A DNA stretch of 64,000 bases from Shewanella vesiculosa. Its GTDB lineage: Bacteria > Pseudomonadota > Gammaproteobacteria > Enterobacterales > Shewanellaceae. The stretch spans positions 3,266,001 through 3,330,000 of the forward strand of contig NZ_CP073588.1 of assembly GCF_021560015.1 (NCBI RefSeq), written 5' to 3'. Both the position numbers and the translations under genes were made by a program. Under the pieces are notes generated by a model. It searched no databases and was not told the origin of the DNA. It saw only the letters and a program-made list of their open reading frames with translations. Below are positions 51,789 to 64,000 of this stretch, piece after piece; position 1 is the stretch's first letter, and each line of letters begins with the position of its first letter.

Positions 51789-52941
51789 ATGAGCACACTC
51801 CCAAATCTAAAAAGTTGTTTTACACAGCTGATTGCAGCGCCATCAGTCAGTGCACTCGAAGCTGAACATGATATGAGTAACCATGCAGTTATCAACTTGT
51901 TGCAAAACTGGTTTGGCGAGCTTGGTTTTGAATGTGAAACCCCTACAGTAGAAGATTCGCGTAATAAGCAAAATCTTATTGCCCGAATAGGTTCAGGTAG
52001 CGGCGGACTATTATTAGCAGGCCATACCGATACCGTGCCATTTGATGAAGGCCGCTGGAGCCAAAGCCCATTTGAGATGGTTGAAAAAAAATAATCGTTG
52101 GTACGGCTTAGGTACTTGCGACATGAAAGGCTTTTTTGCGCTAGTACTTGAAGCATTAAAAGACATGCCACTCGATCAATTTAAGCGACCTTTAACTATT
52201 TTTGCCAGCGCTGACGAAGAAACCACTATGAGTGGCGCCAAGGCATTTGCTGACTCAGCAGTTATCGCGCCAGATTACGCGGTTATCGGTGAGCCCACCA
52301 GCTTGAAACCTGTCTACATGCATAAGGGGCATTTAGCCCAAGGGATCCGCGTCATTGGTCGCAGTGGCCATTCATCTGATCCAGCACGCGGCCTCAATGC
52401 CATTGAAGTGATGCACAAAGTCATTAGCAAACTAATGCTACTCAAACAGCATTTAAGTGAAAATTACCGCGAAGATGCGTTTACCGTGCCTTATCCTACG
52501 ATGAACTTTGGCCATATTCATGGTGGTGACGCTGCTAACCGCATTTGTGGTTGCTGCGACTTGCATTTAGATATTCGCCCATTACCGGGTATGGAGCTAG
52601 CTGATCTGGAATTAATGGTATTAAACTACTTATCTGGCATCAGTAAAGAGTATCCTGGCAGTATTAGCGTCAGTACTTTGTATCCAGGGGCTGAATCATT
52701 TGCAGGAAAAGCAGATAACCCGTGGACCAAATTAGTGGCACAATTATCAGGTAATGAAGCTGAAGTGGTCAACTATTCTACTGAGGCACCATACATCAAT
52801 AAACTCGGTTGCCAAACCTTAGTATTGGGCCCAGGAAGTATTAACCAAGCCCACCAGCCAGACGAATTTATTGGCTTAGAATACCTCACACCTACGGTTG
52901 AATTGATCAAAAAAATGATTTATCACGCTTGTATCAAGTAA
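51789..52941 (+). CDS. argE: Acetylornithine deacetylase, one frameshift
   Basis: A zinc-dependent M20-family deacetylase, N-acetylornithine to ornithine. The frame breaks in a run of eight A (52084-52091). Seven restores [22 protein letters not shown] and about 383 residues, the same as E. coli ArgE. Metal and catalytic blocks are GHTDTVPFDEG (first His/Asp), [11 protein letters not shown] (bridging Asp), SADEETTMSGA (catalytic Glu) and VIGEPTSL. A gene for the linear acetyl-cleaving route, so ArgJ recycling is not the only path. Confidence 0.94.
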
Positions 52942-53092
52942 TCGGCGCAGTTAGGTTTTTTAACGATATAAATGTAACATTTTTACGAAATAAAATTACG
53001 AAACACACTGCCTGTGTATTGACCGATATTGATACGCTGGGTATTGTGATGTAAGAGATATTGGAAAAATCGTTCATTTTTCGGGAGTAAGT

Positions 53093-55741
53093 ATGACAGA
53101 GCAAACGGCAGATATGTATGCATCACTTCGATCAAATGTGGGGCATCTAGGCCAGATATTAGGCGAAACAATGCAAACCCACTTAGGTGATGCATTCTTA
53201 GAAAAAGTAGAACAAATTCGTATTTTAGCCAAAAAATCTCGCCAGGGTGACGAAGCCTCTCGTGAGCAAATGCTAGCATTATTAACCGCGTTACCAGACG
53301 AAGAGCTGGTGCCTTTCGCGAAAGCCTTCAACCAATTTTTAAACTTAGCCAATATCGCAGAACAATTCCATACCATTAGCCGCAATTGCGACGAGCTAGT
53401 GTGTGTTCCGGATCCTGTAGAGCAACTGCTCGGGCGAATGCTAGACACTGATTTAGATAAAAAAGATGTCATAAAGTGCTTAAAAAACTTAGACATTGAT
53501 TTAGTATTAACGGCACATCCAACAGAAATATCTCGTCGCACCTTAATCCAAAAATACGCCGCCGTTGTAGATTGCTTAACCGAGCAAGAAAATTCTCAGC
53601 TTACCGATCGCGAACGTGAACAAAGCACACTGCGTCTTCGTCAGTTGATTGCTCAAATTTGGCATACCAACGAAATCCGCAGCGAACGCCCAACACCTGT
53701 TGATGAAGCACGCTGGGGCTTGAGCACGATTGAAACCTCATTGTGGCAAGCGATCCCTGACTTTTTACGTCAATTAAATGATCAAGTTGAGCATAAAACC
53801 GGCCAGCAGTTACCTATTGATGTATCTCCAGTGCGCTTTTCGAGCTGGATGGGTGGTGACCGCGACGGCAATCCATTTGTGACCTCTACCGTGACTCAAG
53901 AAGTGCTTGACCGTAATCGTCACGCGGCAGCCAGACTGTATCTAAAAGATATTGTGACCTTACTCGGCGAATTGTCGATGGAACACGCTAATGCTGAATT
54001 ATCAGCGTTAACCGATAACAGTAAAGAACCGTACCGTGATGTGTTACGCAAGTTGCGCTGTCAGTTACGTAACACTATCGATTACCTTAACGCTCGCCTT
54101 GAAGGTAAAAAGCCTGACGTCGATACTCGCGAGCTTATTTGGCATAAAACAGATTTACTTGAACCGCTTCAGTTACTTTATAAAAGCTTGACCGATTGCG
54201 GCATGAAGTTAATTGCCAACGGCCTGTTACTCGACATCTTGCGTCGTTTAGCCTGCTTTGGTATTCACATGTTGCGCCTCGATATCCGTCAAGATGCATC
54301 ACGCCACAGCGACGTAATCGCCGAACTGACCCGTTATTTAGGTATGGGCGATTACAACCACTGGGACGAAAATGAAAAACAAGCCTTTTTACTGCGTGAA
54401 CTCACCAGTAAACGCCCGCTGATCCCTGCAAATTGGCAACCAAGTGATGATGTGGCAGAAGTTGTCAGAACCTGCAACTTAGTCGCCCAACAACCCGTTA
54501 ATGCATTAGGGTCGTATGTGATCTCTATGGCCAGTAAGCCATCTGATGTACTCACAGTGTTGTTACTGCTAAAAGAAGCTGGCTGCACGAACCCAATGCG
54601 AGTGGTACCGTTATTTGAAACATTAGCAGACCTTGAAAGTGCAGCTGATTGTATGACAGCGCTGCTCAACATTGATTGGTATCGTGGTTACACTAAAGGC
54701 ATGCAAGAAGTCATGATTGGTTATTCTGACTCGGCAAAAGATGCTGGGGTTATGGCAGCCGCTTGGGCACAATATCGTGCTCAAGAGCAACTCGTTGCTG
54801 TCTGTAAAAAGGCTGACGTTAAGTTGATGCTGTTCCATGGTCGTGGTGGCTCAATTGGCCGTGGAGGTGGACCAGCTCACAAAGCCATTTTATCGCAACC
54901 ACCAGGTTCGGTTGATGGTCGCATTCGTGTGACAGAGCAAGGCGAAATGATCCGCTTTAAATTTGGGTTACCCAAATTAGCAGTGCAAAGTTTAGCGCTG
55001 TACACTTCGGCCGTAATGGAAGCGACACTACTGCCGCCACCCGAGCCTAAAAAGGCATGGCGTGATTGTATGCAACGTATCGCTGCAGAGTCAGTAGCGC
55101 ATTACCGCGGTATTGTTCGTGAAGAACCAGACTTTGTTGCGTACTTTAGATCCGCTACGCCAGAAGTTGAACTCGGTAAACTGCCATTAGGCAGCCGCCC
55201 AGCGAAACGAAAAGTCGATGGTGGCATTGAAAGTCTCCGTGCTATTCCGTGGATTTTTGCTTGGTCACAAAACCGCTTAATGTTACCGGCTTGGTTGGGT
55301 GCTGGTGAAGCATTACAAGATGCTGCGGATCGCGGCGAGCTTGAACTATTACGCGAGATGGAAGACCAATGCCTTTCTTTGAAACTCGTATTTCAATGCT
55401 AGAGATGGTTTACACCAAAGCAGAACCTAACTTAGCTAAGTATTACGAGCTATGTTTAGTTAAACCAGAACTGCATCATTTAGGCGAAAAGTTGCGTCAA
55501 CGTCTGCAACTGGGTATTGATGCTGTATTGTCATTAACCCAAGCAACAGAGTTAATGGCACATACTCCCTTGGAGCCGTGAATCTGTTAAACTGCGCAAT
55601 CCTTATATCGACCCACTTAACTTTTTACAAACCGAGCTATTAGCCCGTACACGTAGAGAGGTAGAGCCATCGGCGCATGTTCAGTTAGCATTGATGCTGA
55701 CTATTGCCGGCGTTGCTGCAGGAATGAGAAATACTGGATGA
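53093..55741 (+). CDS. ppc: Phosphoenolpyruvate carboxylase, two frameshifts
   Basis: PEP plus bicarbonate to oxaloacetate, refilling the TCA cycle. Blocks: [12 protein letters not shown] (catalytic His), [41 protein letters not shown]. The frame breaks near 55371, where one G is missing (CAATGG expected, giving DQWPFFETRI), and again at CCC 55567-55569, where CC gives MAHTPWSRES. The net length change is zero and the restored protein is 882 residues against 883 in E. coli, ending MRNTG as the family does. The stop overlaps the lipoprotein start at 55738. Both breaks are almost surely sequence errors. Confidence 0.94.
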
Positions 55742-56277
55742 TAACCTTGGTTAAAACCCTTGGACTTGGATTGTTATTACTACTGACTGGCTGTGCCAGT
55801 CAGTACAGCATCACTGAGTCTGAAATAGAACAATACCTTAATAAAGACATGCATTTTGAGGTCAAACAGGGCAATAAGTTAATTGGAGTGTCGCTTAAGC
55901 TAAATGACATGCAGGTAGTATTAGGCGCTAAGCCAAATACTATGGCAGTAACAGCAGCAACTATGATCACTGTTAATAACCCATTACTGCCCATTCACGC
56001 TAAATTAAAAACGACATTTGAGGCAGTACCTTGGTACGATACTGACACTAAGAGCGTGTATCTACGACAGTTAAACTTAGTCAAAGTTGAGTCTGAACCC
56101 GCTGATATTGAGCGTTACATCAGCCAGGCTACGCCACAATTAATGGGCTTTTTACGTAGTTATCTTGAAAATCAGCCAGTGTATACCTTAGACACTCGCG
56201 ACAGTAATCAAGCGCTAATGGCGAAAATGACCAAAGAAATTGCCGTACAACAGGGCAAACTGGTGGTTAAGTTTTAG
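55738..56277 (+). CDS. DUF1439 lipoprotein
   Basis: A 179-residue lipoprotein. Signal and lipobox are [15 protein letters not shown] (Cys near residue 19). The mature part ([23 protein letters not shown]) is a YceB-like tubular lipid-binding fold by family resemblance. The ATG overlaps the ppc stop (ATGA), so the two are likely co-transcribed although their roles look unrelated. Confidence 0.85.
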   Translation: MITLVKTLGLGLLLLLTGCASQYSITESEIEQYLNKDMHFEVKQGNKLIGVSLKLNDMQVVLGAKPNTMAVTAATMITVNNPLLPIHAKLKTTFEAVPWYDTDTKSVYLRQLNLVKVESEPADIERYISQATPQLMGFLRSYLENQPVYTLDTRDSNQALMAKMTKEIAVQQGKLVVKF

Positions 56278-56297
56278 CACTATCATCATCGTAATAG

Positions 56298-56320
56298 AAA
56301 GCACCTGCGGGTGCTTTTTT
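56298..56320 (+). terminator. Rho-independent terminator after the DUF1439 gene
   Basis: Stem AAAGCACC / GGTGCTTT (56298-56305 with 56310-56317), four-base loop and T run. Confidence 0.92.
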
Positions 56321-56459
56321 ATTGCTTTAAATCTCTGTACATCCACATAATCAATAAAGGCTCAACCTCTCAAATATCAAAAAACTGAGCATTTCCTATT
56401 CAATCATAACCACGTACAATAACTTGGCAATATTGGAGTGCATAATAATCATGGGATGA

Positions 56460-59400
56460 ATGATGCCGTTAATGGATGACGTAGCCAAATTAAAAGCACA
56501 ACTGGCGGAGCTAGTCTCACAGCAAGGTGCACAACAGGCCGATGTAAATCAACAATTGGCTCGGTTCGCTCAGCAACTTGATGCTTTAGCCCAGCAAGTA
56601 CAAGCGCAAAGTAATAATCAACAACCGCTTAGCTTGTCTGCAGAAAACTTACATATTCCTGTGCACGAGAGTCGAGCAAACGATTCGAGCAGCAATATTG
56701 TTGCCGATAAGCCTCAATACTCATCTTCCGCTTGGGAGCGCCAACCGTCAGACACAAGTCATTCGGTGTCAGCTGCATCAATATCGGCACAACAAACTTC
56801 GGTAGTCACAAAGTCACCAGCCAGACAAAGCGCCCTTAGTGCCATGCTCACCCAGTTAGCTGAAGCTATTGGTGAGTTCAGTGCATCTGCACTTGCACCT
56901 TTGTCTGGGTTAACCGAACAAGCAAAAAGCTTTTATCAGCATTACCAAGCTAAAGGCTTAGGCCCAGTATTTTTAATGACAGTGGCGGGCATCATTACTC
57001 TGACACTAGGCTTTGGTTATTTACTGCAGTTTTCAATCAACAACTGGTTTTCAGAGTTGGGTAAAGCCTTACTAGGACTCGGGGTCGCAAATAGCATTAT
57101 TGTCGGCGGAGTGTTTATTCGGCAAAAACGCCCGGGGATGCAAGATTTTGGTTCCGGACTCGTCGGTCTTGGGCTTATTCTTAACTACTTGTGTTTGTAT
57201 TTCCTAGGACCATATTTTAATCTTATTGCCGATGTTGCCTGCTTTGGTTTGCTATTTCTCAATACGATATTAGGTTATGGCCTTTCAAGTAAACTCGACA
57301 CCAAAGTAGTGGCAATTATCGCCTTAATTGGCGGCTCACTTGCGCCATTGATGTTACTTGACGGCGGTCAAACACCTTTATTATACCTACCCTATTTGAT
57401 GCTTATCGGCATCTGCTCGATGATCCAAAGCCACAAATTAGCTTGGCCGATACTTATCGAAGTCACCGCATTACTCCACATTGCTTGCGTACAGATATTG
57501 AGCTTAGCTATTCAATTACCTATACCTGTTATCGATTGGCAAACCGGCTTAGCATTACTGATGATCAATGGGTTGTTCTACCTCTACAGTATTGCCAGTT
57601 TATTATTTGTCATAAAATCAGCTTTAACACCAAGACTGCTAGCGGTTCCAATCGCACTAATGGCCTTTATCCTTTACGCCCTGACGCAATGGAGCGTTTT
57701 TGCTGGAGAGATTTTTGCACTTAATGCATTACTGTGTGGCTTATTATATTGGGTGATTAAACGCGATAAAGATATTGCTGCCCTAGCTTTGGCTTTTGCA
57801 GGAAGCTTTGCTGGTTTTGCTGCACTGTTTTTACTTAGCGTAGAACTGCTAGGACTAGTGCTGCTGTTAGAAGGTTTGCTGTTACTGTGGATTGGCTGTA
57901 AACAGCTATTTAGCCCTATTAGAGCTGAAGCCTATGTCTTACTTATACTAGGCATAATCGGCAGCTTTGCTAACGTCTTTGATGTACTAACACAGTCGAA
58001 CTATGACAATGATGGTCTATTAGGATATCAAGCATTATTGAGTATATCGATGGCACTAACCTGCGCGATGACTTTTGCGGCGCAAAAGCTGCTTAGCCGC
58101 CATCTAGCTGACTTAATGAAATTAGAACACTTAGCAGTGCGATTTATCCGCGAGTTACTTGGGGTGCTTTATACAATCACCTTATTGCTGGTGAGCTTCT
58201 TCATCACCGAGCAATATTGGCTTAATACATTGCCATTCATCAGCTTATTGCTGCTGTACATGAGCGCTAAACACACCTTACGCTTTAGCGAAGTATTAGC
58301 CTGGTTATTGCAACTGCCGTTATTAGGGTTAGTTATTTTTGGCATGGTAGACGCTGATAGCCTTAGCTTTGCCGACCAAGCAATCAACGCTAAATTAGCC
58401 CGTGTTGAGCTCTTTGGTGGATTATTACTGGCGTATTATTGGTACAAAAAATACTATGCTGATGCCAAGTTAATCCGCTTTGCTTACTATGTTCAGTTAA
58501 TTTGTTACCTAGTGCTACCGTTACTAATATTGCCCAAAATCATACGTAGCTATCCTGACTACATTGCTATCTCATTGTGGCTGAGCAGTTTGATGAGTTT
58601 AGGTTTGGCTTACTTTGTTAAGCACAAAAGTCTTCACTATGAGACGCAAGTACTCACGATCCTAGCAACCATGATCACCGCAGCAATGTGTCTAACAGAA
58701 CAGTGGCAAGGACTTGCAGCATTGGTCCTAGGCTCGCTATTTCTCGGATTTATTAGCTTACGTTATGAACAACTACCCAAAAAATGGCAACACATTACCA
58801 CGCTACAATGGCACATTGCGCCATACTATATTGCCTTAGTGATAGCCGTGTTAAGCCAAACCATCACCAACTTGTTCCATCCATCATGGGCAATTACAGC
58901 GTTAATCATCTGTGGATATTTTAGTGTTATTAGCGAAAGAAACACACGTATCGGTCAACATTTTAAGCAGGCTTTAGCACCAAGCTATAGCTTGGCATAT
59001 TGTATGATTTTTGCTTGTGCAATTTTACCTATCCTATTTCACAGCGAAACACAGCTCACCTTTAATACTGATAATGTGCTGATTAATTTAGCAGAGCTTG
59101 GAGTGCTGATGTTATTAGGTCGTTATTTGTTAACGGCAAGATTAGGCATTAGAGCACACAGAAAAATTATCTCTTATGTCGCGCTTAAGTGGGCTTGGCA
59201 TGCATTATTAGTAATAAGTTACTTGCTGTGGAGCTATCAATTCGACCAGAGTATTGCTGCACCAATGAGTGCAATACTGTTAGTTGTGCATGCCTGTATG
59301 GTGATGTTTATAAGCCTACGGCCTCAGCAAGCGAACCTGGTTAGGCTAGCTGCACTGCTATTTGCTTTGGCTTGTATCAAGGTGATTTTTGTTGATATGG

Positions 59401-59522
59401 CGTCATTTGAATTAATTCAAAAAATCGTCGCGTTTATTTTGATTGGCGTTATTTTGCTGACGGTTGCTTACTTTTATCAAAAAGCGAAAAACAATCAATT
59501 GCCTGATGACCTTACAGCCTAG
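56460..59522 (+). CDS. Large DUF2339 multi-pass membrane protein
   Basis: A 1020-residue inner-membrane protein. An N-terminal coiled coil (DDVAKLKAQLAELVSQQGAQ onward), then a Ser/Gln-rich soluble linker to about residue 150, then some 25 or more TM helices to the C-terminus. DUF2339 proteins have this layout; no function is established. Start: ATG at 56460, followed by another at 56463; GGGATGA upstream could serve either. It stands alone between two terminators. Confidence 0.85.
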   Translation: MMPLMDDVAKLKAQLAELVSQQGAQQADVNQQLARFAQQLDALAQQVQAQSNNQQPLSLSAENLHIPVHESRANDSSSNIVADKPQYSSSAWERQPSDTSHSVSAASISAQQTSVVTKSPARQSALSAMLTQLAEAIGEFSASALAPLSGLTEQAKSFYQHYQAKGLGPVFLMTVAGIITLTLGFGYLLQFSINNWFSELGKALLGLGVANSIIVGGVFIRQKRPGMQDFGSGLVGLGLILNYLCLYFLGPYFNLIADVACFGLLFLNTILGYGLSSKLDTKVVAIIALIGGSLAPLMLLDGGQTPLLYLPYLMLIGICSMIQSHKLAWPILIEVTALLHIACVQILSLAIQLPIPVIDWQTGLALLMINGLFYLYSIASLLFVIKSALTPRLLAVPIALMAFILYALTQWSVFAGEIFALNALLCGLLYWVIKRDKDIAALALAFAGSFAGFAALFLLSVELLGLVLLLEGLLLLWIGCKQLFSPIRAEAYVLLILGIIGSFANVFDVLTQSNYDNDGLLGYQALLSISMALTCAMTFAAQKLLSRHLADLMKLEHLAVRFIRELLGVLYTITLLLVSFFITEQYWLNTLPFISLLLLYMSAKHTLRFSEVLAWLLQLPLLGLVIFGMVDADSLSFADQAINAKLARVELFGGLLLAYYWYKKYYADAKLIRFAYYVQLICYLVLPLLILPKIIRSYPDYIAISLWLSSLMSLGLAYFVKHKSLHYETQVLTILATMITAAMCLTEQWQGLAALVLGSLFLGFISLRYEQLPKKWQHITTLQWHIAPYYIALVIAVLSQTITNLFHPSWAITALIICGYFSVISERNTRIGQHFKQALAPSYSLAYCMIFACAILPILFHSETQLTFNTDNVLINLAELGVLMLLGRYLLTARLGIRAHRKIISYVALKWAWHALLVISYLLWSYQFDQSIAAPMSAILLVVHACMVMFISLRPQQANLVRLAALLFALACIKVIFVDMASFELIQKIVAFILIGVILLTVAYFYQKAKNNQLPDDLTA

Positions 59523-59572
59523 TCATTACATCGAGCTTGCTTACACCAGAGGTAAGCAAGCTCGACATAAAC

Positions 59573-60850
59573 TTACTTGGCAAACCGTGGAATTGACGGG
59601 TAATCGACAATAACAGCTTCTTCAAGCAATGCACGACGAAGCATATCGTAAGCAATTGCGGTACTCATACTTCTTACAAGCTGGCGTGAACGCTTTGGTA
59701 ATTTCACCATTTGACTGTATACGCCATGTTTAGTTGCTAATGCTATCGCCACAGTCCCAACGGGCTTATCATCAGATCCACCATCTGGGCCAGCAATACC
59801 GCTAGTGGCTAATGCATAATCACTATCAAGAATAGCGCGTACGCCTTGCGCCATCGCCTCAACAGTAGCAATAGAGACAGCACCATGATCGTCCAATATT
59901 TGTGGGTTAACACCTAAAACTCTCACTTTAGATTCATTGCTATAGGTCACCAATCCATGGTGTAAGTATGATGAACTGCCAGCAAAGTCGATTAACTGAC
60001 TGGTAATCATTCCACCAGTACAAGACTCTGCGACACTTAAACTCAGTCCAGACTGATATAAGCGATGATGAATTTCAGCTGCTAATGTTGGTCGATTCTC
60101 AGCGACAACTGCATACCCTAACAAGGCTTTAACCTGCTTTGTTACTTTGGGGAGCTGACGGATAGCTTTTTCACCACGAGCAAAAATTTTAATTTCAATG
60201 TGTGGCATTGATGAACGATAACCTAACTCGATACCTTCAGGTAAATTCAGCTCAGATAAGGTGTCCGCTAAAGATGACTCGCCATGACCGATTGTGAGTA
60301 ACTTTTCTAAAGCTGACTTTTGTTGAGCACCAAACTCTTCGATAATAAATGGAATAAACTGTTCGGTGATCATGTGCTTTAATTCAAATGGCACACCAGG
60401 AGTAAAAAATAGCCATGCATTATTCAACTTCACACGAAAGCCACAAGCTGTGCCGACAGGATTATCGATCATAATAGCCGAGGCAGGTAACCAAGCTTGT
60501 TTTAAGTTACTCTTCGCCATCACCCGGTTATTACGCGTAAACCAGTCTTCTAAATGCTCACGCCACTGCACATTTTCGACAAGCTCTTCGCCTTTAGCTT
60601 TAGCCATCGCTAATGCTGACATATCGTCACTAGTAGGTCCTAAACCACCATTCACAATAATCACATCTGCATGCTTACTACGTTCTTGGAATACGGCAAT
60701 GAGATCTTCCATTCGATCGCCAACGGTTACCCTATGCTGCATCTCAATACCTATTTCCATCATAGTATTAGCAACCCAAGCAGCATTAGTATCGACTATC
60801 TGACCAGATAATACTTCTTCACCCGTGCAAATCATTTCTAGCTTCATCAT
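59573..60850 (-). CDS. CinA-family protein (NMN amidohydrolase / ADP-ribose pyrophosphatase type)
   Basis: A 425-residue two-domain protein. The N-terminal MoCF-like domain ([38 protein letters not shown]) and the C-terminal CinA domain with the deamidase motif [15 protein letters not shown] and [20 protein letters not shown]. The family takes part in pyridine nucleotide salvage; the full-length two-domain form fits. AGGAAATA lies before the ATG at 60850. Transcribed toward the DUF2339 gene, with which it is convergent. Confidence 0.9.
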   Translation of the reverse strand: MMKLEMICTGEEVLSGQIVDTNAAWVANTMMEIGIEMQHRVTVGDRMEDLIAVFQERSKHADVIIVNGGLGPTSDDMSALAMAKAKGEELVENVQWREHLEDWFTRNNRVMAKSNLKQAWLPASAIMIDNPVGTACGFRVKLNNAWLFFTPGVPFELKHMITEQFIPFIIEEFGAQQKSALEKLLTIGHGESSLADTLSELNLPEGIELGYRSSMPHIEIKIFARGEKAIRQLPKVTKQVKALLGYAVVAENRPTLAAEIHHRLYQSGLSLSVAESCTGGMITSQLIDFAGSSSYLHHGLVTYSNESKVRVLGVNPQILDDHGAVSIATVEAMAQGVRAILDSDYALATSGIAGPDGGSDDKPVGTVAIALATKHGVYSQMVKLPKRSRQLVRSMSTAIAYDMLRRALLEEAVIVDYPSIPRFAK

Positions 60851-61004
60851 TATTTCCTATACCCTTTCATTGGCACTAACTTAGGCGTCCAACATGTGAA
60901 TGGCAAGAAAATAGATCGAAATAAGAGAAAATTAAATCATAAGTAGATGAATGGATTACAACAAATCAACAGAAATAGCTCAAAACAATTAAAGGAGATA
61001 AACA

Positions 61005-61160
61005 GACAATACCAATGAGGTTGGTACTATGTTGCCAAAGTAGGTTACAGCAACAGCCTTCAACTTATATTGCCGGAACGAACGGGAGCTTAATCCGTGA
61101 GTCTTTGCGACAAAGACAGGCCGTAGTCTGTTCATAAAGAGGCTAACATGCCATGGATGG
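61005..61160. repeat. Hairpin-rich intergenic element near the rrn terminator
   Basis: Contains TACCAA-TGAGG-TTGGTA? read as TACCAA (61010-61015) with TTGGTA (61021-61026), and GTCTTTG CGA CAAAGAC (61101-61117), among smaller inverted pairs. An open frame on the minus strand here (61192-60989) has the look of translated repeat DNA, not of a protein. It may be a dispersed repeat copy; 60851-61243 otherwise holds no gene I can support. Confidence 0.45.
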
Positions 61161-61243
61161 GTCCATACACTATAATCTCGCAACCTTGTCACTTCAACGA
61201 ACCGCCGCGGGGTTCTATGTTGCTATCTTTTTATCGCCCAACG

Positions 61244-61274
61244 AAAAAAGCCCTAACATTTCTGCTAGGGCTTT
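61244..61274 (-). terminator. Rho-independent terminator of the rrn operon
   Basis: Stem AAAGCCCTA / TAGGGCTTT (61247-61255 with 61266-61274), with a T run on the minus strand. It lies about ten bases past the tRNA-Asp 3' end. Confidence 0.9.
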
Positions 61275-61284
61275 CATCTTAAGT

Positions 61285-61361
61285 TGGCGGAGCGGACGGG
61301 ACTCGAACCCGCGACCCCCGGCGTGACAGGCCGGTATTCTAACCAACTGAACTACCGCTCC
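61285..61361 (-). tRNA. tRNA-Asp (anticodon GTC)
   Basis: 77 bases, starting GGAGCGGTAG and ending with encoded CCA. The anticodon arm is CCGGC-CTGTCAC-GCCGG, anticodon GTC. The T arm CGCGGGTTCGAGTCCCG is standard. It is the last gene of the rrn operon, as in several gammaproteobacteria. Confidence 0.97.
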
Positions 61362-61454
61362 TTTAGCAAATTGCTTACGCACAATGCTAAATCTTTTTAA
61401 GTCGCTGATATGTCACTATCAGGAGACTTCTCTTTCGTAAAAGAGAAATTAGGC

Positions 61455-61572
61455 GCCTGGAAATGACCTACTCTCGCATGGGGAGACCCCACACTACCAT
61501 CGGCGATACTGTGTTTCACTTCTGAGTTCGGAATGGGATCAGGTGGTGCCACAGCTCTATGGTTTCCAGACA
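61455..61572 (-). rRNA. rrf: 5S ribosomal RNA
   Basis: About 118 bases. The terminal stem TGTCTGGAAA / TTTCCAGGC pairs, and the conserved core CCGAACTCAGAAGTGAAAC and GATGGTAGTGTGGGG is present. Ends are approximate. Confidence 0.95.
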
Positions 61573-61708
61573 AATTTTGTTTATCTAACGCAGTATATTG
61601 CATTAAATAATAATTCGGAAAGCTGATTGCTTTATTGAGTCTCATTGCACTGCTTAAGCGCTTTATTCTAACACTAAGTCGTATCAGTAAAACCCATCTG
61701 GGTTGTAT

Positions 61709-64000
<2,292 letters not shown>

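Noticed and set aside
52084..52094. Programmed frameshift in argE at A8 before TAA
   Set aside because: The enzyme family has no known shift; the same +1 homopolymer pattern is seen elsewhere.
55369..55581. Small gene after ppc
   Set aside because: It is the C-terminal part of PEP carboxylase between two one-base breaks.
60989..61192. A 67-codon frame on the minus strand
   Set aside because: It has no ribosome site or protein-like composition and overlaps hairpin DNA; probably translated repeat sequence.

Overview
The window looks like chromosomal DNA of a Shewanella-like gammaproteobacterium. The evidence is the AT-leaning base composition, the argE/argCBFGH divergon beside ppc, the cyoABCDE operon, the YiaVW-type membrane pair and an rrn operon ending 23S-5S-tRNA-Asp. 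Genus is inferred from gene content and style, not from a search. I see no prophage, intact insertion sequence, CRISPR array or large island; most genes are housekeeping or adaptive metabolism.

Layout. 1-4.9 kb: a DabAB-type inorganic-carbon uptake pair (minus strand) with a divergent LysR/NhaR-like regulator. 5.2-14 kb: a chemoreceptor with its putative sensor domain at the C-terminus, divergent acnA and fumC (TCA cycle), a CSS-motif/EAL c-di-GMP phosphodiesterase and a long RecX-like protein. 14.5-20 kb: a small membrane protein followed by the cytochrome bo3 quinol oxidase operon. 20-30.6 kb: two unknown exported proteins, a MacAB-like ABC exporter, ompR-envZ and a second chemoreceptor. 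30.6-36.6 kb: Prx5-type peroxiredoxin, DUF2937, a decayed LysR fragment, a LysR regulator divergent from DoxX and pirin genes, and a PepSY/DUF3649/DUF3325 trio behind a Fur-box-like site. 37-45.5 kb: a membrane triheme cytochrome c with a two-subunit molybdenum hydroxylase (IorAB-like), YiaVW, and a secreted lipase with a membrane-anchored partner of unknown family. 46-53 kb: arginine biosynthesis argH, G, F, B, C (minus) and argE (plus). 53-61 kb: ppc, a DUF1439 lipoprotein, a very large DUF2339 membrane protein and cinA. 61-64 kb: the 3' end of an rrn operon on the minus strand.

The most striking global feature is a set of about twelve single-base length changes, nearly all in short homopolymers and mostly +1, that break nine protein-coding genes, including argG, argE and ppc (twice), and probably a tenth by loss of one base. 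In each clear case, removing or adding one base in the run restores a protein of normal family length. I read this as residual sequencing or assembly error, not real pseudogenes, and I annotate these as whole genes. The best candidate for new biology is the lipase and its tethered partner: the partner copies the size, topology and gene position of the known Lif foldases but lacks the Lif signature. The long MxxM-repeat tail on CyoA is also worth a look.
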